From Taibaiella sp. (GTDB taxonomy: Bacteria; Bacteroidota; Bacteroidia; Chitinophagales; Chitinophagaceae): a DNA stretch of 64,000 nucleotides. The notes under the pieces are model-generated. The model made no database searches, was not told the DNA's origin, and worked only from the letters and a program-made list of their open reading frames with translations. The stretch spans positions 62,001 to 126,000 of the forward strand of contig JAEUVV010000007.1 in the NCBI GenBank assembly GCA_016786705.1, given 5' to 3'. Below, in pieces: positions 26,989-35,762 of the stretch (position 1 is its first letter; each line of letters begins with the position of its first letter). The translations under genes and the position numbers were made by a program.

Positions 26989-27651
26989 TTACTTCAAATA
27001 ACCTAATATCCTGATCTTATCCGACTGTGACATCCCGCCCGGATTGCAGCCTGGTAAACCTTCCGGTACCGGCAGGTTTAATTGGTTAAAATGATGCTCC
27101 CAAACCGGGTAGAAATTATCCGTACCGGGTTCTTTATAAGTCATGGGAAACAATTTAAAAAAAGGTTTACCCCCATTGGCATGCTTAAAAGCATCGTAGA
27201 TCAGTTCCGAACAGTAGTATTTACCATTACCATATAAAAAAGCATCATCATAAGGCATACCCATACACAAAAGGGAATAACCTAATGCCTGTGGGATCAG
27301 GCCGGTATATTTCGGTTTTAAACGACCCACAAGATGCTGCTTCGGCGTGCGTTTCAAGAACTGGTCAATCGGGGTAAGTATTACCCCCTTCCCGATACTT
27401 TCAATAACCAGGATAGAATCATTTCTTAAGTATACCATACCCATATGTGAAAAATCAAGTCCCTGGTACCCTTCCGTAACCGCTTCAATAGCGTCACACA
27501 TCGGGCCGCAGTCCAGGTCCTGGAAAATAATATCCCCGTTTTTCAAATCCTTTTGCGCTACTGCGGATACTGTAACCGGGAGTATAATGATCAGCAAGGT
27601 TAGCAGCACATAACCTATCCCGGCCTTTAAATTACTTATTAAACAGTTCAT
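26989..27651 (-). CDS. YiiX/YebB-like permuted NlpC/P60-family cysteine hydrolase
   Basis: A 220-residue exported protein with a hydrophobic N-terminus (GYVLLTLLIIILPVTVSAVA) that is a signal peptide. KNGDIIFQDL, LDFSHMGMVYL (catalytic His) and YYCSELIYDAF (catalytic Cys) give the permuted papain-like pattern of the YiiX/YebB NlpC/P60 group, whose members are thought to cut peptide or acyl bonds in the envelope. The start overlaps the radA stop by one base (TAATG), so translation is coupled. The substrate is unknown. Confidence 0.8.
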   Translation of the reverse strand: MNCLISNLKAGIGYVLLTLLIIILPVTVSAVAQKDLKNGDIIFQDLDCGPMCDAIEAVTEGYQGLDFSHMGMVYLRNDSILVIESIGKGVILTPIDQFLKRTPKQHLVGRLKPKYTGLIPQALGYSLLCMGMPYDDAFLYGNGKYYCSELIYDAFKHANGGKPFFKLFPMTYKEPGTDNFYPVWEHHFNQLNLPVPEGLPGCNPGGMSQSDKIRILGYLK

Positions 27652-29027
27652 TAAAATAGCATTTGATAAATATCCGAAACTTTATTCAGGCCAATAATCT
27701 CTATATTAAAGGTCTTCTGGTCCAGGCCTTTCAAGTTGGATTTTGGTATAAACACTCTTTCCATGCCCATTTTTTGCGCTTCGGCAATCCGCTGATCGAT
27801 ACGGCTTACTGCCCTTATCTCCCCGGACAAGCCAACTTCACCTACGAAACAAGCCTGGTCGGGCAAAGGGCTATCCTCATAGGAAGACAATAAAGCACAA
27901 ACTACGGCCAGGTCAATAGAAGGATCTTCCAGGCGCAAACCACCCGCTATATTCAGGAAAACATCTTTCATCCCGAAATGAAAACCACCCCTCTTTTCCA
28001 GTACGGCCAATAGCAATTGTAAACGGCGCAGGTCAAAGCCGTTAGAGGTTCTTTGCGGGGTACCATAGACCGCCTGCGATACCAGGGCCTGGGTCTCTAT
28101 CATCAGCGGGCGCATGCCTTCTATAGTTACCGCTTTGGCGATACCGCTCAGGAGCTCCTCATGCTGGCTCAGCAGGATCTCCGATGGATTACTAACCCCG
28201 CGCAAACCATTTTGCACCATTTCATAGATACCCAGCTCCGAGGTAGACCCGAACCGGTTTTTCAAAGTACGTAAGATGCGGTAGGCATAATGCCGGTCGC
28301 CCTCAAACTGTAGCACCGTATCCACCATATGCTCCAGCACTTTGGGCCCGGCAATACCGCCGTCTTTAGTAATATGCCCGATTATGGTCACCGGCACCTG
28401 CGTTTGCTTGGCAAATTTCTGCAACTCGCCGGCAGCCGTGCGTACCTGCGCCACACTTCCCGCAGCACTTTCTATCATCGGGGATTCCAGGGTCTGTATA
28501 GAATCTATGATCACCCAATTGGGTTGTATTTTTTTTATTTCGTTGAAAATCGTTTGTGTATTAGTGGCGGTCAGCAAAAAAACATGCGGTGCATGCACGC
28601 CGATGCGGTCGGCACGCATTTTGATCTGGTGCACACTTTCTTCTCCGGAAACGTATAAAACCCTAAGCTGGCCTGCTGCCAGGGCAGTTTGTAAAAATAA
28701 AGTGGATTTCCCGATGCCCGGGTCTCCTGCCACCAGCGTTACCGAGCCTTGTACCAATCCCCCACCCAATACCCGGTTCAGTTCTTCATCCGGGAGGCGA
28801 TAGCGGATTTCATCCCCTGCCTGTATATCTGTAAGTACCTGGGCCTTGCTATTTTCTTTCACCTGCGGCGCTTCCGACCAAAGCTGGCTTACATCAGATT
28901 TAGCAGAAGGCTTTTCCTTAATCTCTTCTACAAAGGTATTCCACTCCCCGCAGTTGGGACACTTACCGGCCCATTTACTGGATTCATAACCACAATTCTG
29001 GCAAAAAAATGCCGTTTTCTGCTTCAT
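27651..29027 (-). CDS. radA: DNA repair protein RadA (Sms)
   Basis: A 458-residue RecA-like ATPase that speeds branch migration in recombinational repair. An N-terminal zinc finger (FFCQNCGYESSKWAGKCPNC), Walker A GDPGIGKST, Walker B VIIDSIQTL, the RadA-specific KNRFG (LKNRFGSTSELGIYEM) and a C-terminal Lon-like domain (GLSGEIRAVSRIDQRIAEA) are all present. Length is standard. It lies between panD and the YiiX-like gene; a strong terminator separates panD from radA. Confidence 0.95.
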   Translation of the reverse strand: MKQKTAFFCQNCGYESSKWAGKCPNCGEWNTFVEEIKEKPSAKSDVSQLWSEAPQVKENSKAQVLTDIQAGDEIRYRLPDEELNRVLGGGLVQGSVTLVAGDPGIGKSTLFLQTALAAGQLRVLYVSGEESVHQIKMRADRIGVHAPHVFLLTATNTQTIFNEIKKIQPNWVIIDSIQTLESPMIESAAGSVAQVRTAAGELQKFAKQTQVPVTIIGHITKDGGIAGPKVLEHMVDTVLQFEGDRHYAYRILRTLKNRFGSTSELGIYEMVQNGLRGVSNPSEILLSQHEELLSGIAKAVTIEGMRPLMIETQALVSQAVYGTPQRTSNGFDLRRLQLLLAVLEKRGGFHFGMKDVFLNIAGGLRLEDPSIDLAVVCALLSSYEDSPLPDQACFVGEVGLSGEIRAVSRIDQRIAEAQKMGMERVFIPKSNLKGLDQKTFNIEIIGLNKVSDIYQMLF

Positions 29028-29058
29028 GATACAATGTTACAACAATTATAAGGGACAA

Positions 29059-29091
29059 TAAAAAATGCAGCCTTAATTGCTGCATTTTTTA
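29059..29091 (-). terminator. Terminator between panD and radA
   Basis: 13-bp perfect arms (core AATGCAGC / GCTGCATT, 29059-29071 and 29079-29091) with a 7-base loop and A/T flanks can end the panD transcript. It implies that radA has its own promoter or depends on readthrough. Confidence 0.8.
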
Positions 29092-29114
29092 AAACAAAAT
29101 ATTTGTGATATAAT

Positions 29115-29459
29115 TTATAAAGTATTATTCTCTTTCGGGAAGATAATAGTGGGTTCAAATTTTTTAGCCGCTTCAAATTCCATCGAACAATAAGAAATAA
29201 TAATGATCATATCTCCGGGAGTCACTTTACGGGCGGCAGGTCCATTCAGGCAAATCTGTCCGCTTCCTCTCAGGCCTTTGATCACATATGTTTCCAGGCG
29301 TTCGCCATTATTAATGTTAACAATCTGTACCTTTTCATTCTCAATAATATTTGCAGCCTCCATTAAATCCTCATCAATGGTAATACTCCCTATATAATTA
29401 AGATTCGCTTCCGTAACGGTAACGCGGTGAATCTTTGATTTTAATAATTGAATTTGCAT
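29115..29459 (-). CDS. panD: Aspartate 1-decarboxylase
   Basis: A 114-residue proenzyme that makes beta-alanine for pantothenate and CoA. The self-cleavage site is G24-S25 in [12 protein letters not shown]25 becomes the pyruvoyl cofactor. [27 protein letters not shown] and the catalytic tyrosine region are family-typical. Length is normal (about 115-125). With coaX at 14.2 kb this is a second CoA-pathway gene in the window, though not linked. The promoter element ends 8 bases before the ATG, so the message is predicted to be leaderless or nearly so. Confidence 0.95.
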   Translation of the reverse strand: MQIQLLKSKIHRVTVTEANLNYIGSITIDEDLMEAANIIENEKVQIVNINNGERLETYVIKGLRGSGQICLNGPAARKVTPGDMIIIISYCSMEFEAAKKFEPTIIFPKENNTL

Positions 29460-29467
29460 ATCGCGCG

Positions 29468-29475
29468 CAAAGTTA
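29468..29475 (-). promoter_or_regulatory. -7 element (TAACTTTG) at the panD start
   Basis: On the minus strand TAACTTTG fits TAnnTTTG and has only 8 bases between it and the panD ATG. The -33 match is weak. Confidence 0.5.
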
Positions 29476-29571
29476 GTAATAAAAGATAAATATAAATGAC
29501 AAAAAAAGTTTTTAAATAGATTTACGATATTCGCATATTAATTATCGTTAAGACGGTTAAATCATACTTCA

Positions 29572-30552
29572 GTGCTCAGATTATTTAAGAACCAGAATCC
29601 ATATACCGTAATTTTATTATTTGTAATAGCACTTGTAATAAAAGTGCCCTTATTGATGGGCTCAGGCATGCCGCAAATAGAGCAACACCAGGTACTCTGG
29701 GACATCCTGTTAAAAAAAATGCATCGTATATTAGGAACGAGCGTTTATTTTCATTCTTTTCTGGCGATCATTTCTATTGTCCTGCAAGCATTGTACCTGA
29801 ATTATATTGTCAGCAATTATCATTTATTCAACAAAAGAAGCTACTTACCGGCATACACTTACATCCTCGTGACGAGTTTGCTGCCCCAGTGGAGCCAGCC
29901 CGGCGTTGAGCTGTTTAATAACTGGCTTTTCCTGATCCTGATACACCTTATTTACCAGACCTATTCTGACCTCAATACCCGGAAAATATTGTTTAATATC
30001 GGTTTTGTTTTCGGGCTGCTGGTGCTGTTTAACTTTCCTAATTTCTGGTTCCTGGTATTTATCGCATTTGCCATCGCAATGTTAAGAGCTTACAAACCGG
30101 CGGAATGGATGGTCACCCTTTTAGGGACCATTACCCCACTCTATCTTTTTGTCGGTATCGCCTACCTCACCGATCACCTGTTCCTGATCTCGAAGTTATT
30201 CTCAACGAGCTTTTCCTTAGATTTCCGTTTAAATAATGCTACTATAATCGCGCTTGCGGTAGTGCTTGCCCTCTCTTTAGCTGGCATCATCATGCTATCC
30301 AAACAAATGAGCCGCATGCTGTTCCAGATCAAAAAAATATGGTGGGTAAATATCCTTTTCTTCATTTTCGCCATCATTTCCACTTCAGGTATTTATAAGC
30401 AGGGTGCAGAAATATGGGTAGTATGCCTGGTACCGGCTTCAATGTTCATTAGTAAATCCTGGATGATTGCCAAACCAAAATGGTTGCCGGAATTACTACA
30501 CCTCGGGTTTATCGCGGCTATAATTTATATTAACTGGTTTTTCAAAAGCTAA
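29572..30552 (+). CDS. Polytopic membrane protein, DUF6427-like
   Basis: A 326-residue integral membrane protein with about 8-10 hydrophobic helices and short loops. It starts with a GTG (VLRLFKNQNPYTVILLF). It resembles the DUF6427 family seen in Bacteroidota; the function is unknown. Few charged residues lie within the membrane segments, and no catalytic motif is visible. It is monocistronic and ends at a very strong hairpin. Confidence 0.7.
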   Translation: MLRLFKNQNPYTVILLFVIALVIKVPLLMGSGMPQIEQHQVLWDILLKKMHRILGTSVYFHSFLAIISIVLQALYLNYIVSNYHLFNKRSYLPAYTYILVTSLLPQWSQPGVELFNNWLFLILIHLIYQTYSDLNTRKILFNIGFVFGLLVLFNFPNFWFLVFIAFAIAMLRAYKPAEWMVTLLGTITPLYLFVGIAYLTDHLFLISKLFSTSFSLDFRLNNATIIALAVVLALSLAGIIMLSKQMSRMLFQIKKIWWVNILFFIFAIISTSGIYKQGAEIWVVCLVPASMFISKSWMIAKPKWLPELLHLGFIAAIIYINWFFKS

Positions 30553-30559
30553 ACATAAC

Positions 30560-30608
30560 ACTACAATAATAAAGCCGGCTTCGATGAAGCCGGCTTTATT
30601 ATTGTAGT
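30560..30608. terminator. Bidirectional terminator, 23-bp arms
   Basis: Perfect arms (30560-30582 and 30586-30608; core AAAGCCGGCTTC) with a 3-base loop GAT lie between convergent genes. Confidence 0.9.
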
Positions 30609-30619
30609 ATCAGGATTTA

Positions 30620-31312
30620 TTAAAGTACAAAACCTAATCTTACACCAGTAATAATGCTTGGACTAAAATCGAAGCTTGATCCCGGAGATTTAGTTTCTGT
30701 CTCGTTAGAAACGTTACCGATCTGGGTAAAAGTCTTGGTTTTTCCTTCAATACTGTTGATGAAACCTAAGCCAGCTTCAACACCTAAGTAAACGTTTTTA
30801 GCGAAATAGTAATCAGCACCTACAACCGCACGAACACCCCATGAGAAATTGCTGGATTTGATGTCATAATTATAGTTAGCAGCATAAGAAGTACCGTTGT
30901 TGTCTGTACCTTTTACTTTTTCACTGCCAAAACCAAATAAAACGTCACCACCTACATAAGGAGACAAACGGTTAGTACCTTTGAAATGATGCTCATAACC
31001 CAGGTTGATCATTACACTGGAAGTTCTTTCTGTAGTAACACCTTTAGTTGTAGTGCTGTCTTTCCAGAAATTCTCTTTTGTGCTGTTAGAAGTTACATTC
31101 AGTCCTACACGGATCGCTGACTTTTCAGTAAGGAAATAACGACCTCTTAAAAGCGCACCTTCAGCAAGTTTAATATCAGAATTAAAAATACCACCGGTTA
31201 AACCCATTTCAGTAGTTACGTTTCCTTCGTATGGTTTGAAAGACGCAAACTCTTGCGCATTGGCCACAACAGTCATTGTAAGCGCACTAATAGCTAAGAT
31301 TACTTTTTTCAT
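30620..31312 (-). CDS. Outer-membrane beta-barrel protein (OmpA/porin-like)
   Basis: A 230-residue exported protein. MKKVILAISALTMTVVANA is a signal peptide. The mature part is made of amphipathic strands (LLRGRYFLTEKSAIRVGLNV, YDIKSSNFSWGVRAVVGADYYF) and ends in VRLGFVL, a classic outer-membrane C-terminus with hydrophobic alternation. It looks like an eight-stranded outer-membrane beta-barrel of the Bacteroidota PorT/OmpA-like type. Its role is unknown. Confidence 0.75.
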   Translation of the reverse strand: MKKVILAISALTMTVVANAQEFASFKPYEGNVTTEMGLTGGIFNSDIKLAEGALLRGRYFLTEKSAIRVGLNVTSNSTKENFWKDSTTTKGVTTERTSSVMINLGYEHHFKGTNRLSPYVGGDVLFGFGSEKVKGTDNNGTSYAANYNYDIKSSNFSWGVRAVVGADYYFAKNVYLGVEAGLGFINSIEGKTKTFTQIGNVSNETETKSPGSSFDFSPSIITGVRLGFVL

Positions 31313-31427
31313 AATATATAATTAAATATTAAATAAACTTTTAAATTGGCGCGAAGTTAAAGCAAATCAGTATTCCAAAATTCATTTTAACAAACATTTT
31401 CTTATTAATAACATTGACCGGCTTCAT

Positions 31428-31460
31428 TTTGTTCAATTTGAGCATTAATTCGTAAGTTTG
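31428..31460 (+). promoter_or_regulatory. Promoter of icmF
   Basis: TTTG (31428-31431), a 21-base spacer and TAAGTTTG (31453-31460) match the Bacteroidota consensus. It would give a leader of about 80 bases. No cobalamin riboswitch signature is visible in this leader. Confidence 0.6.
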
Positions 31461-31545
31461 TAGGCTGATTTTTCAGAAAACAGCATTCATTTATGAACAG
31501 GCAGAATGAGCTAAATTTTGCCTCAATAACATTTTTTAAATTACT

Positions 31546-34500
31546 ATGTCGTATCAACCTAAAAACAAGATCAGAATTGTAACCGCAGCTTCTTTATTCG
31601 ATGGCCATGATGCCTCCATTAACATTATGCGCCGTGTGATGCAGGCCAACGGTACAGAAGTTATTCACTTAGGACACGACAGGTCAGTTCAGGAAGTAGT
31701 AGATTGCGCGATCCAGGAAGATGCCAATGCGATTGCCATGACCTCTTACCAGGGCGGCCACGTTGAATACTTAAAATACATGTATGACTTACTCCGGGAG
31801 AAAGGAGCGGGGCATATAAAAATATTCGCCGGCGGCGGTGGCGTTATCCTTCCTGATGAAATTAAAGAACTGGAAGCATATGGTGTAGATAAAATCTACT
31901 CTCCTGACGATGGCCGTGCTATGGGCCTGGAAGGCATGATCATCGACCTGATGACCAAATCTGACTTCCCTACAGGCAACCAGTTAAACGGCGAGGTAGG
32001 ACATATAACCGATAAAAATCCTAAAGATATTGGCCGCCTGATCTCTGCTGCGGAGAACTATAGCGACCTGCCGGAAACACAGGCTATGCTGCAGAAAGTT
32101 GCCGCTATGGCAAAAGAAAGCAAGACACCGGTACTCGGTATTACAGGCACAGGCGGTTCAGGTAAGTCGTCTTCTGTAGATGAAATCGTGAGAAGGTTTT
32201 TACTGGATTTTCCGGAGAAAACAATTGGTATCATTTCTGTGGACCCTTCCAAAAGAAAAACCGGTGGTGCTTTACTGGGTGACAGGATCCGCATGAACGC
32301 GATCCGTAACGAAAGAGTGTATATGCGCTCTATGGCTACCCGTCAAAGTAACCTGGCCGTTTCCAAATATATTGAAGATGCGGTTAACATCCTGAAAGCG
32401 GCGGGTTATGACCTGGTGGTGCTGGAAACCTCCGGTATCGGGCAGTCCGATACACAGATCACCGACTATGGCGATGTGAATATGTATATCATGACACCGG
32501 AATACGGTGCTGCCACACAACTGGAAAAGATCGATATGCTCGATTTTGCGGATATCGTAGTGGTGAATAAGTTTGACAAGCGCGGTGCCGCAGATGCCTT
32601 GCGCGATGTAAAAAAGCAATACCAGCGCAACCATAAATTCTTTGACAAAAACATTGATGACATGCCTGTCTATGGCACTATCGCTTCCCAGTTCAATGAC
32701 CCGGGAACGAACACCATGTACCGAGCATTGATGGACCTTATCGCAGAAAAAACTGGTGCTGACCTGAAATCTGATTTTAAAGCTTCTGATGAATTGAGTG
32801 AAAAGATCTTTATCATTCCGCCGGCCAGAACGCGCTACCTTTCAGAGATAGCCGAGAATAACCGCGGTTATGATAAACGCTCGAAGGAGCAGGCCGATGT
32901 GGCGCAACGCCTTTTCGGTATTCACAAAACCATAGATACGTTACAGCAATCCAATATTGAAGATAAAGACCGCCTGATCAAGGAATTGCAGGAAGTTTAC
33001 CAAAAGGTGAGCCTGGACATTGATCCCAAAAACCTGGAATTACTGAAAAACTGGGATGCGAAGAAAGCGAATTACCAAAATGAATTCTTCGAATTCAAGG
33101 TGCGTGATAAAGTATTAAAGATTAAAACGCATACAGAATCTTTGTCCCATACCCAGGTACCTAAAGTGGCCGTACCGCAATTTGAGGCCTGGGGCGAGAT
33201 CCTTAAATGGTCTTTACTGGAAAACTTCCCGGGAGAGTTCCCTTATGCAGCGGGTATCTACCCTTTCAAGCGTGAAGGTGAAGATCCTACCCGTATGTTC
33301 GCCGGTGAAGGCGGACCGGAAAGGACCAACAAACGTTTCCACTATGTATCCAAAGGCCTGCCGGCAGCGCGCCTGAGTACGGCATTTGACTCGGTAACTT
33401 TATATGGCCAGGACCCGGACCATCGCCCGGATATCTATGGTAAGATCGGGAACTCCGGTGTATCTATCCCTACCCTGGACGATGCTAAAAAATTATATTC
33501 CGGCTTTAACCTGGCAGATCCTAAAACTTCAGTATCGATGACCATCAATGGTCCGGCGCCAACCATTACCGCTTTCTTTATGAATGCCGCTATTGACCAG
33601 CAATGCGAATTGTACATCAGGGAAAATGGCCTGGAAGAAGAAGTAAATGCAAAGATTGAAGCGATCTATAAAGAGAAAGGAGTACCACGTCCTTACTACT
33701 CGGCCAATGTTGGCTCCGGTAAAACGGAAGAAGGCCACCAGGGCGAGTTACCGGAAGGCAATAACGGCCTGGGGCTGATGCTGCTGGGCGTAACCGGCGA
33801 CCAGGTATTACCGGCTGACGTTTATGCCGAGATTAAAGAAAGAACTTTGAAAGCTGTACGCGGCACCGTTCAGGCGGATATCCTGAAAGAAGACCAGGCA
33901 CAGAATACCTGTATCTTCTCCACGGAGTTCTCCTTAAGAGTAATGGGAGATGTACAGCAATACTTCATTGATAAAGGCGTACGTAATTTCTATTCTGTTT
34001 CTATTTCCGGCTATCACATTGCAGAAGCCGGCGCCAACCCGATTTCTCAATTAGCTTTCACCATTTCCAATGGCTTTACTTTTGTAGAATACTACCTGAG
34101 CCGTGGTATGCATATCGATGAATTCGCACCGAACTTATCTTTCTTCTTCTCTAACGGCATCGACCCGGAATATTCGGTAATCGGCCGTGTTGCCAGAAGA
34201 ATATGGTCTAAAGCAATGAAATTGAAATATGGCGGTAATGAACGTTCCCAGATGCTTAAATACCATATCCAGACATCCGGTCGTTCTTTACACGCACAGG
34301 AGATCGACTTCAACGATATCCGTACAACATTACAAGCATTATATGCGATCTATGACAACTGTAACTCTCTGCATACCAATGCTTATGACGAAGCGATCAC
34401 GACGCCTACAGAAGAATCGGTACGTCGTGCTATGGCGATTCAATTGATCATCAACCGAGAATTAGGTCTTGCGAAAAATGAAAACCCTTTACAGGGCTCT

Positions 34501-34959
34501 TTCATCATCGAAGAGCTGACCGACCTGGTTGAAGAAGCTGTATATGCCGAATTTGACAAGATCACGGAGCGTGGTGGTGTATTAGGTGCCATGGAAACAA
34601 TGTACCAGCGCGGTAAAATACAGGAAGAGTCTTTATATTACGAAACCCTGAAACATACCGGAGAATACCCGATTATTGGTGTGAATACCTTCTTAAGCTC
34701 TAAGGGCTCACCAACTGTAGTTCCGGCTGAAGTTATCCGCTCCACTACAGAAGAGAAAGAATTCCAGATCAAAAATGTACATAGTCTATGGGAGCGTAGC
34801 GGTGATAAAGGAGAAGAAGCTTTACGTAAGCTGCAGGAAGTCGCGATCAAAAACGGGAATATTTTTGAAGAACTGATGCACACGGTAAAATATTGTTCTT
34901 TAGGACAGATCACCAGAGCTTTATTTGAAGTAGGCGGACAGTACAGGAGGAATATGTAA
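31546..34959 (+). CDS. icmF: Fused isobutyryl-CoA mutase with built-in G-protein chaperone (IcmF)
   Basis: A 1137-residue adenosylcobalamin enzyme that rearranges isobutyryl-CoA and n-butyryl-CoA. Residues 1-140 bind B12 (DGHDAS; H21 is the lower ligand). Residues 195-420 are a MeaB-like GTPase that guards cofactor loading (P-loop GTGGSGKS at 201-208, VVNKFDKRG). Residues 545-1137 are the mutase TIM barrel. Two substrate-pocket positions are diagnostic: F585 in RMFAGEG and Q786, ten residues after GTVQADIL. Phe/Gln is the isobutyryl-CoA mutase pair; methylmalonyl-CoA mutase has Tyr/Arg. Annotation as methylmalonyl-CoA mutase would therefore be misleading. Confidence 0.92.
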   Translation: MSYQPKNKIRIVTAASLFDGHDASINIMRRVMQANGTEVIHLGHDRSVQEVVDCAIQEDANAIAMTSYQGGHVEYLKYMYDLLREKGAGHIKIFAGGGGVILPDEIKELEAYGVDKIYSPDDGRAMGLEGMIIDLMTKSDFPTGNQLNGEVGHITDKNPKDIGRLISAAENYSDLPETQAMLQKVAAMAKESKTPVLGITGTGGSGKSSSVDEIVRRFLLDFPEKTIGIISVDPSKRKTGGALLGDRIRMNAIRNERVYMRSMATRQSNLAVSKYIEDAVNILKAAGYDLVVLETSGIGQSDTQITDYGDVNMYIMTPEYGAATQLEKIDMLDFADIVVVNKFDKRGAADALRDVKKQYQRNHKFFDKNIDDMPVYGTIASQFNDPGTNTMYRALMDLIAEKTGADLKSDFKASDELSEKIFIIPPARTRYLSEIAENNRGYDKRSKEQADVAQRLFGIHKTIDTLQQSNIEDKDRLIKELQEVYQKVSLDIDPKNLELLKNWDAKKANYQNEFFEFKVRDKVLKIKTHTESLSHTQVPKVAVPQFEAWGEILKWSLLENFPGEFPYAAGIYPFKREGEDPTRMFAGEGGPERTNKRFHYVSKGLPAARLSTAFDSVTLYGQDPDHRPDIYGKIGNSGVSIPTLDDAKKLYSGFNLADPKTSVSMTINGPAPTITAFFMNAAIDQQCELYIRENGLEEEVNAKIEAIYKEKGVPRPYYSANVGSGKTEEGHQGELPEGNNGLGLMLLGVTGDQVLPADVYAEIKERTLKAVRGTVQADILKEDQAQNTCIFSTEFSLRVMGDVQQYFIDKGVRNFYSVSISGYHIAEAGANPISQLAFTISNGFTFVEYYLSRGMHIDEFAPNLSFFFSNGIDPEYSVIGRVARRIWSKAMKLKYGGNERSQMLKYHIQTSGRSLHAQEIDFNDIRTTLQALYAIYDNCNSLHTNAYDEAITTPTEESVRRAMAIQLIINRELGLAKNENPLQGSFIIEELTDLVEEAVYAEFDKITERGGVLGAMETMYQRGKIQEESLYYETLKHTGEYPIIGVNTFLSSKGSPTVVPAEVIRSTTEEKEFQIKNVHSLWERSGDKGEEALRKLQEVAIKNGNIFEELMHTVKYCSLGQITRALFEVGGQYRRNM

Positions 34960-34985
34960 GGTTAGTGAATAGTGAATAAAATAGT

Positions 34986-35020
34986 AAAAGTGATATCGAC
35001 TATGCATCGGTATCACTTTT
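34986..35020 (+). terminator. Terminator after icmF
   Basis: A 10-bp stem (AAAAGTGATA with TATCACTTTT) is extended inward by about 4 pairs, with a 7-base loop and a following T run. Confidence 0.8.
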
Positions 35021-35067
35021 TTATTAAGGGAATTAAAATAAAAAATTAATTATACGTATAAAAATAT

Positions 35068-35095
35068 TATTTTTGTGGTATAAAATATTATACCA
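35068..35095 (+). promoter_or_regulatory. Promoter and palindromic operator of the toxin-antitoxin cassette
   Basis: TATTTTTG (35068-35075) fits the -7 consensus. Directly after it lies a palindrome with 8-base perfect arms, TGGTATAA (35076-35083) and TTATACCA (35088-35095), and a 4-base centre. The palindrome covers the expected transcription start, and its last base is the A of the antitoxin ATG. This position is what an autoregulating RHH antitoxin operator would have; binding itself is inferred. Confidence 0.65.
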
Positions 35096-35352
35096 TGGAT
35101 GCCAAAGTAACCTTGAGCTTTAATCAATCCATAATTGACCAAGCCAAAGCCTATGCAGCGCAACACAACATCAGCCTATCAAGGCTTGTCGAATTTCTTT
35201 TGAAACAAACTACCTCAGGCAATTATCAATCCCTGGAAGACATGCCCATTGCCGACTGGGTCGATATGGTATCAGAAGGCACTACCGAATACCAAACAAA
35301 ATCCAAAAGCAGGAAAGATTTAAAAGCCGACTATTACTCTTCTAAGCAATGA
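35095..35352 (+). CDS. Ribbon-helix-helix antitoxin (DUF6364-like)
   Basis: An 85-residue protein. Residues 1-40 (KVTLSFNQSIIDQAKAYAAQ, then HNISLSRLVEFLLKQ) have the strand-helix-helix pattern of RHH DNA-binding antitoxins, close to the DUF6364 family. Residues 45-85 (IADWVDMVSE, then a lysine-rich tail with DYYSSKQ) are the expected toxin-binding region. The stop overlaps the toxin ATG as ATGA, the usual coupling in such operons. A palindromic operator overlaps its start. The role as antitoxin is inferred from fold and partner. Confidence 0.83.
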   Translation: MDAKVTLSFNQSIIDQAKAYAAQHNISLSRLVEFLLKQTTSGNYQSLEDMPIADWVDMVSEGTTEYQTKSKSRKDLKADYYSSKQ

Positions 35353-35762
35353 ATATCTTTGTAGATGCGAATATTCTTGTATCTGTACTGAATAAAGAAT
35401 ATCCTTTATTTACCTATACATCACGTATATTAAGTCTGGCAGGTCATAAAAAATACAAAGTATTTACATCACCATTGTGCCTGGGCATCGCATTTTATTT
35501 TGCAGAAAAGAAATGTAAAGAGACCGCACGTAAAAAGCTGGACCTGCTCATAGAACATTTATCGATCACAACGATCGATGAAAAGATAGTACAACAGGTA
35601 AAGCTCAATAAAGCCATCCACGATTTTGAAGATGGCATGGAATATTATTCCGCCGTCCGTTCAAAGTGCGACTGCATTATCACCCAGGATATAGCTGATT
35701 TTTATTTTTCAGAAATCGAAGTGTGTGATGCCGAAAATTTCATTAATCATCACTTTAGTTAA
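35349..35762 (+). CDS. PIN-domain ribonuclease toxin
   Basis: A 137-residue PIN-domain protein, the RNase fold of VapC-type toxins. Acidic site residues visible are D6 (FVDANIL), D92/E94/D95 (HDFEDGMEYYSA) and D114/D117 (ITQDIADF). The second acidic position usually found in the SxxxxxE helix is not obvious (SPLCLGIAFYFAEKK; E53 is the nearest). Family members cut tRNA, rRNA or mRNA. It is coupled upstream to the antitoxin (ATGA) and downstream to the 2H protein (TAATG, one-base overlap). Confidence 0.83.
   Translation: MNIFVDANILVSVLNKEYPLFTYTSRILSLAGHKKYKVFTSPLCLGIAFYFAEKKCKETARKKLDLLIEHLSITTIDEKIVQQVKLNKAIHDFEDGMEYYSAVRSKCDCIITQDIADFYFSEIEVCDAENFINHHFS

Noticed and set aside
31313..31545. 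Possible cobalamin riboswitch before icmF
   Set aside because: The leader was read for B12-box-like and conserved helix patterns; none were found, only a promoter and AT-rich sequence.
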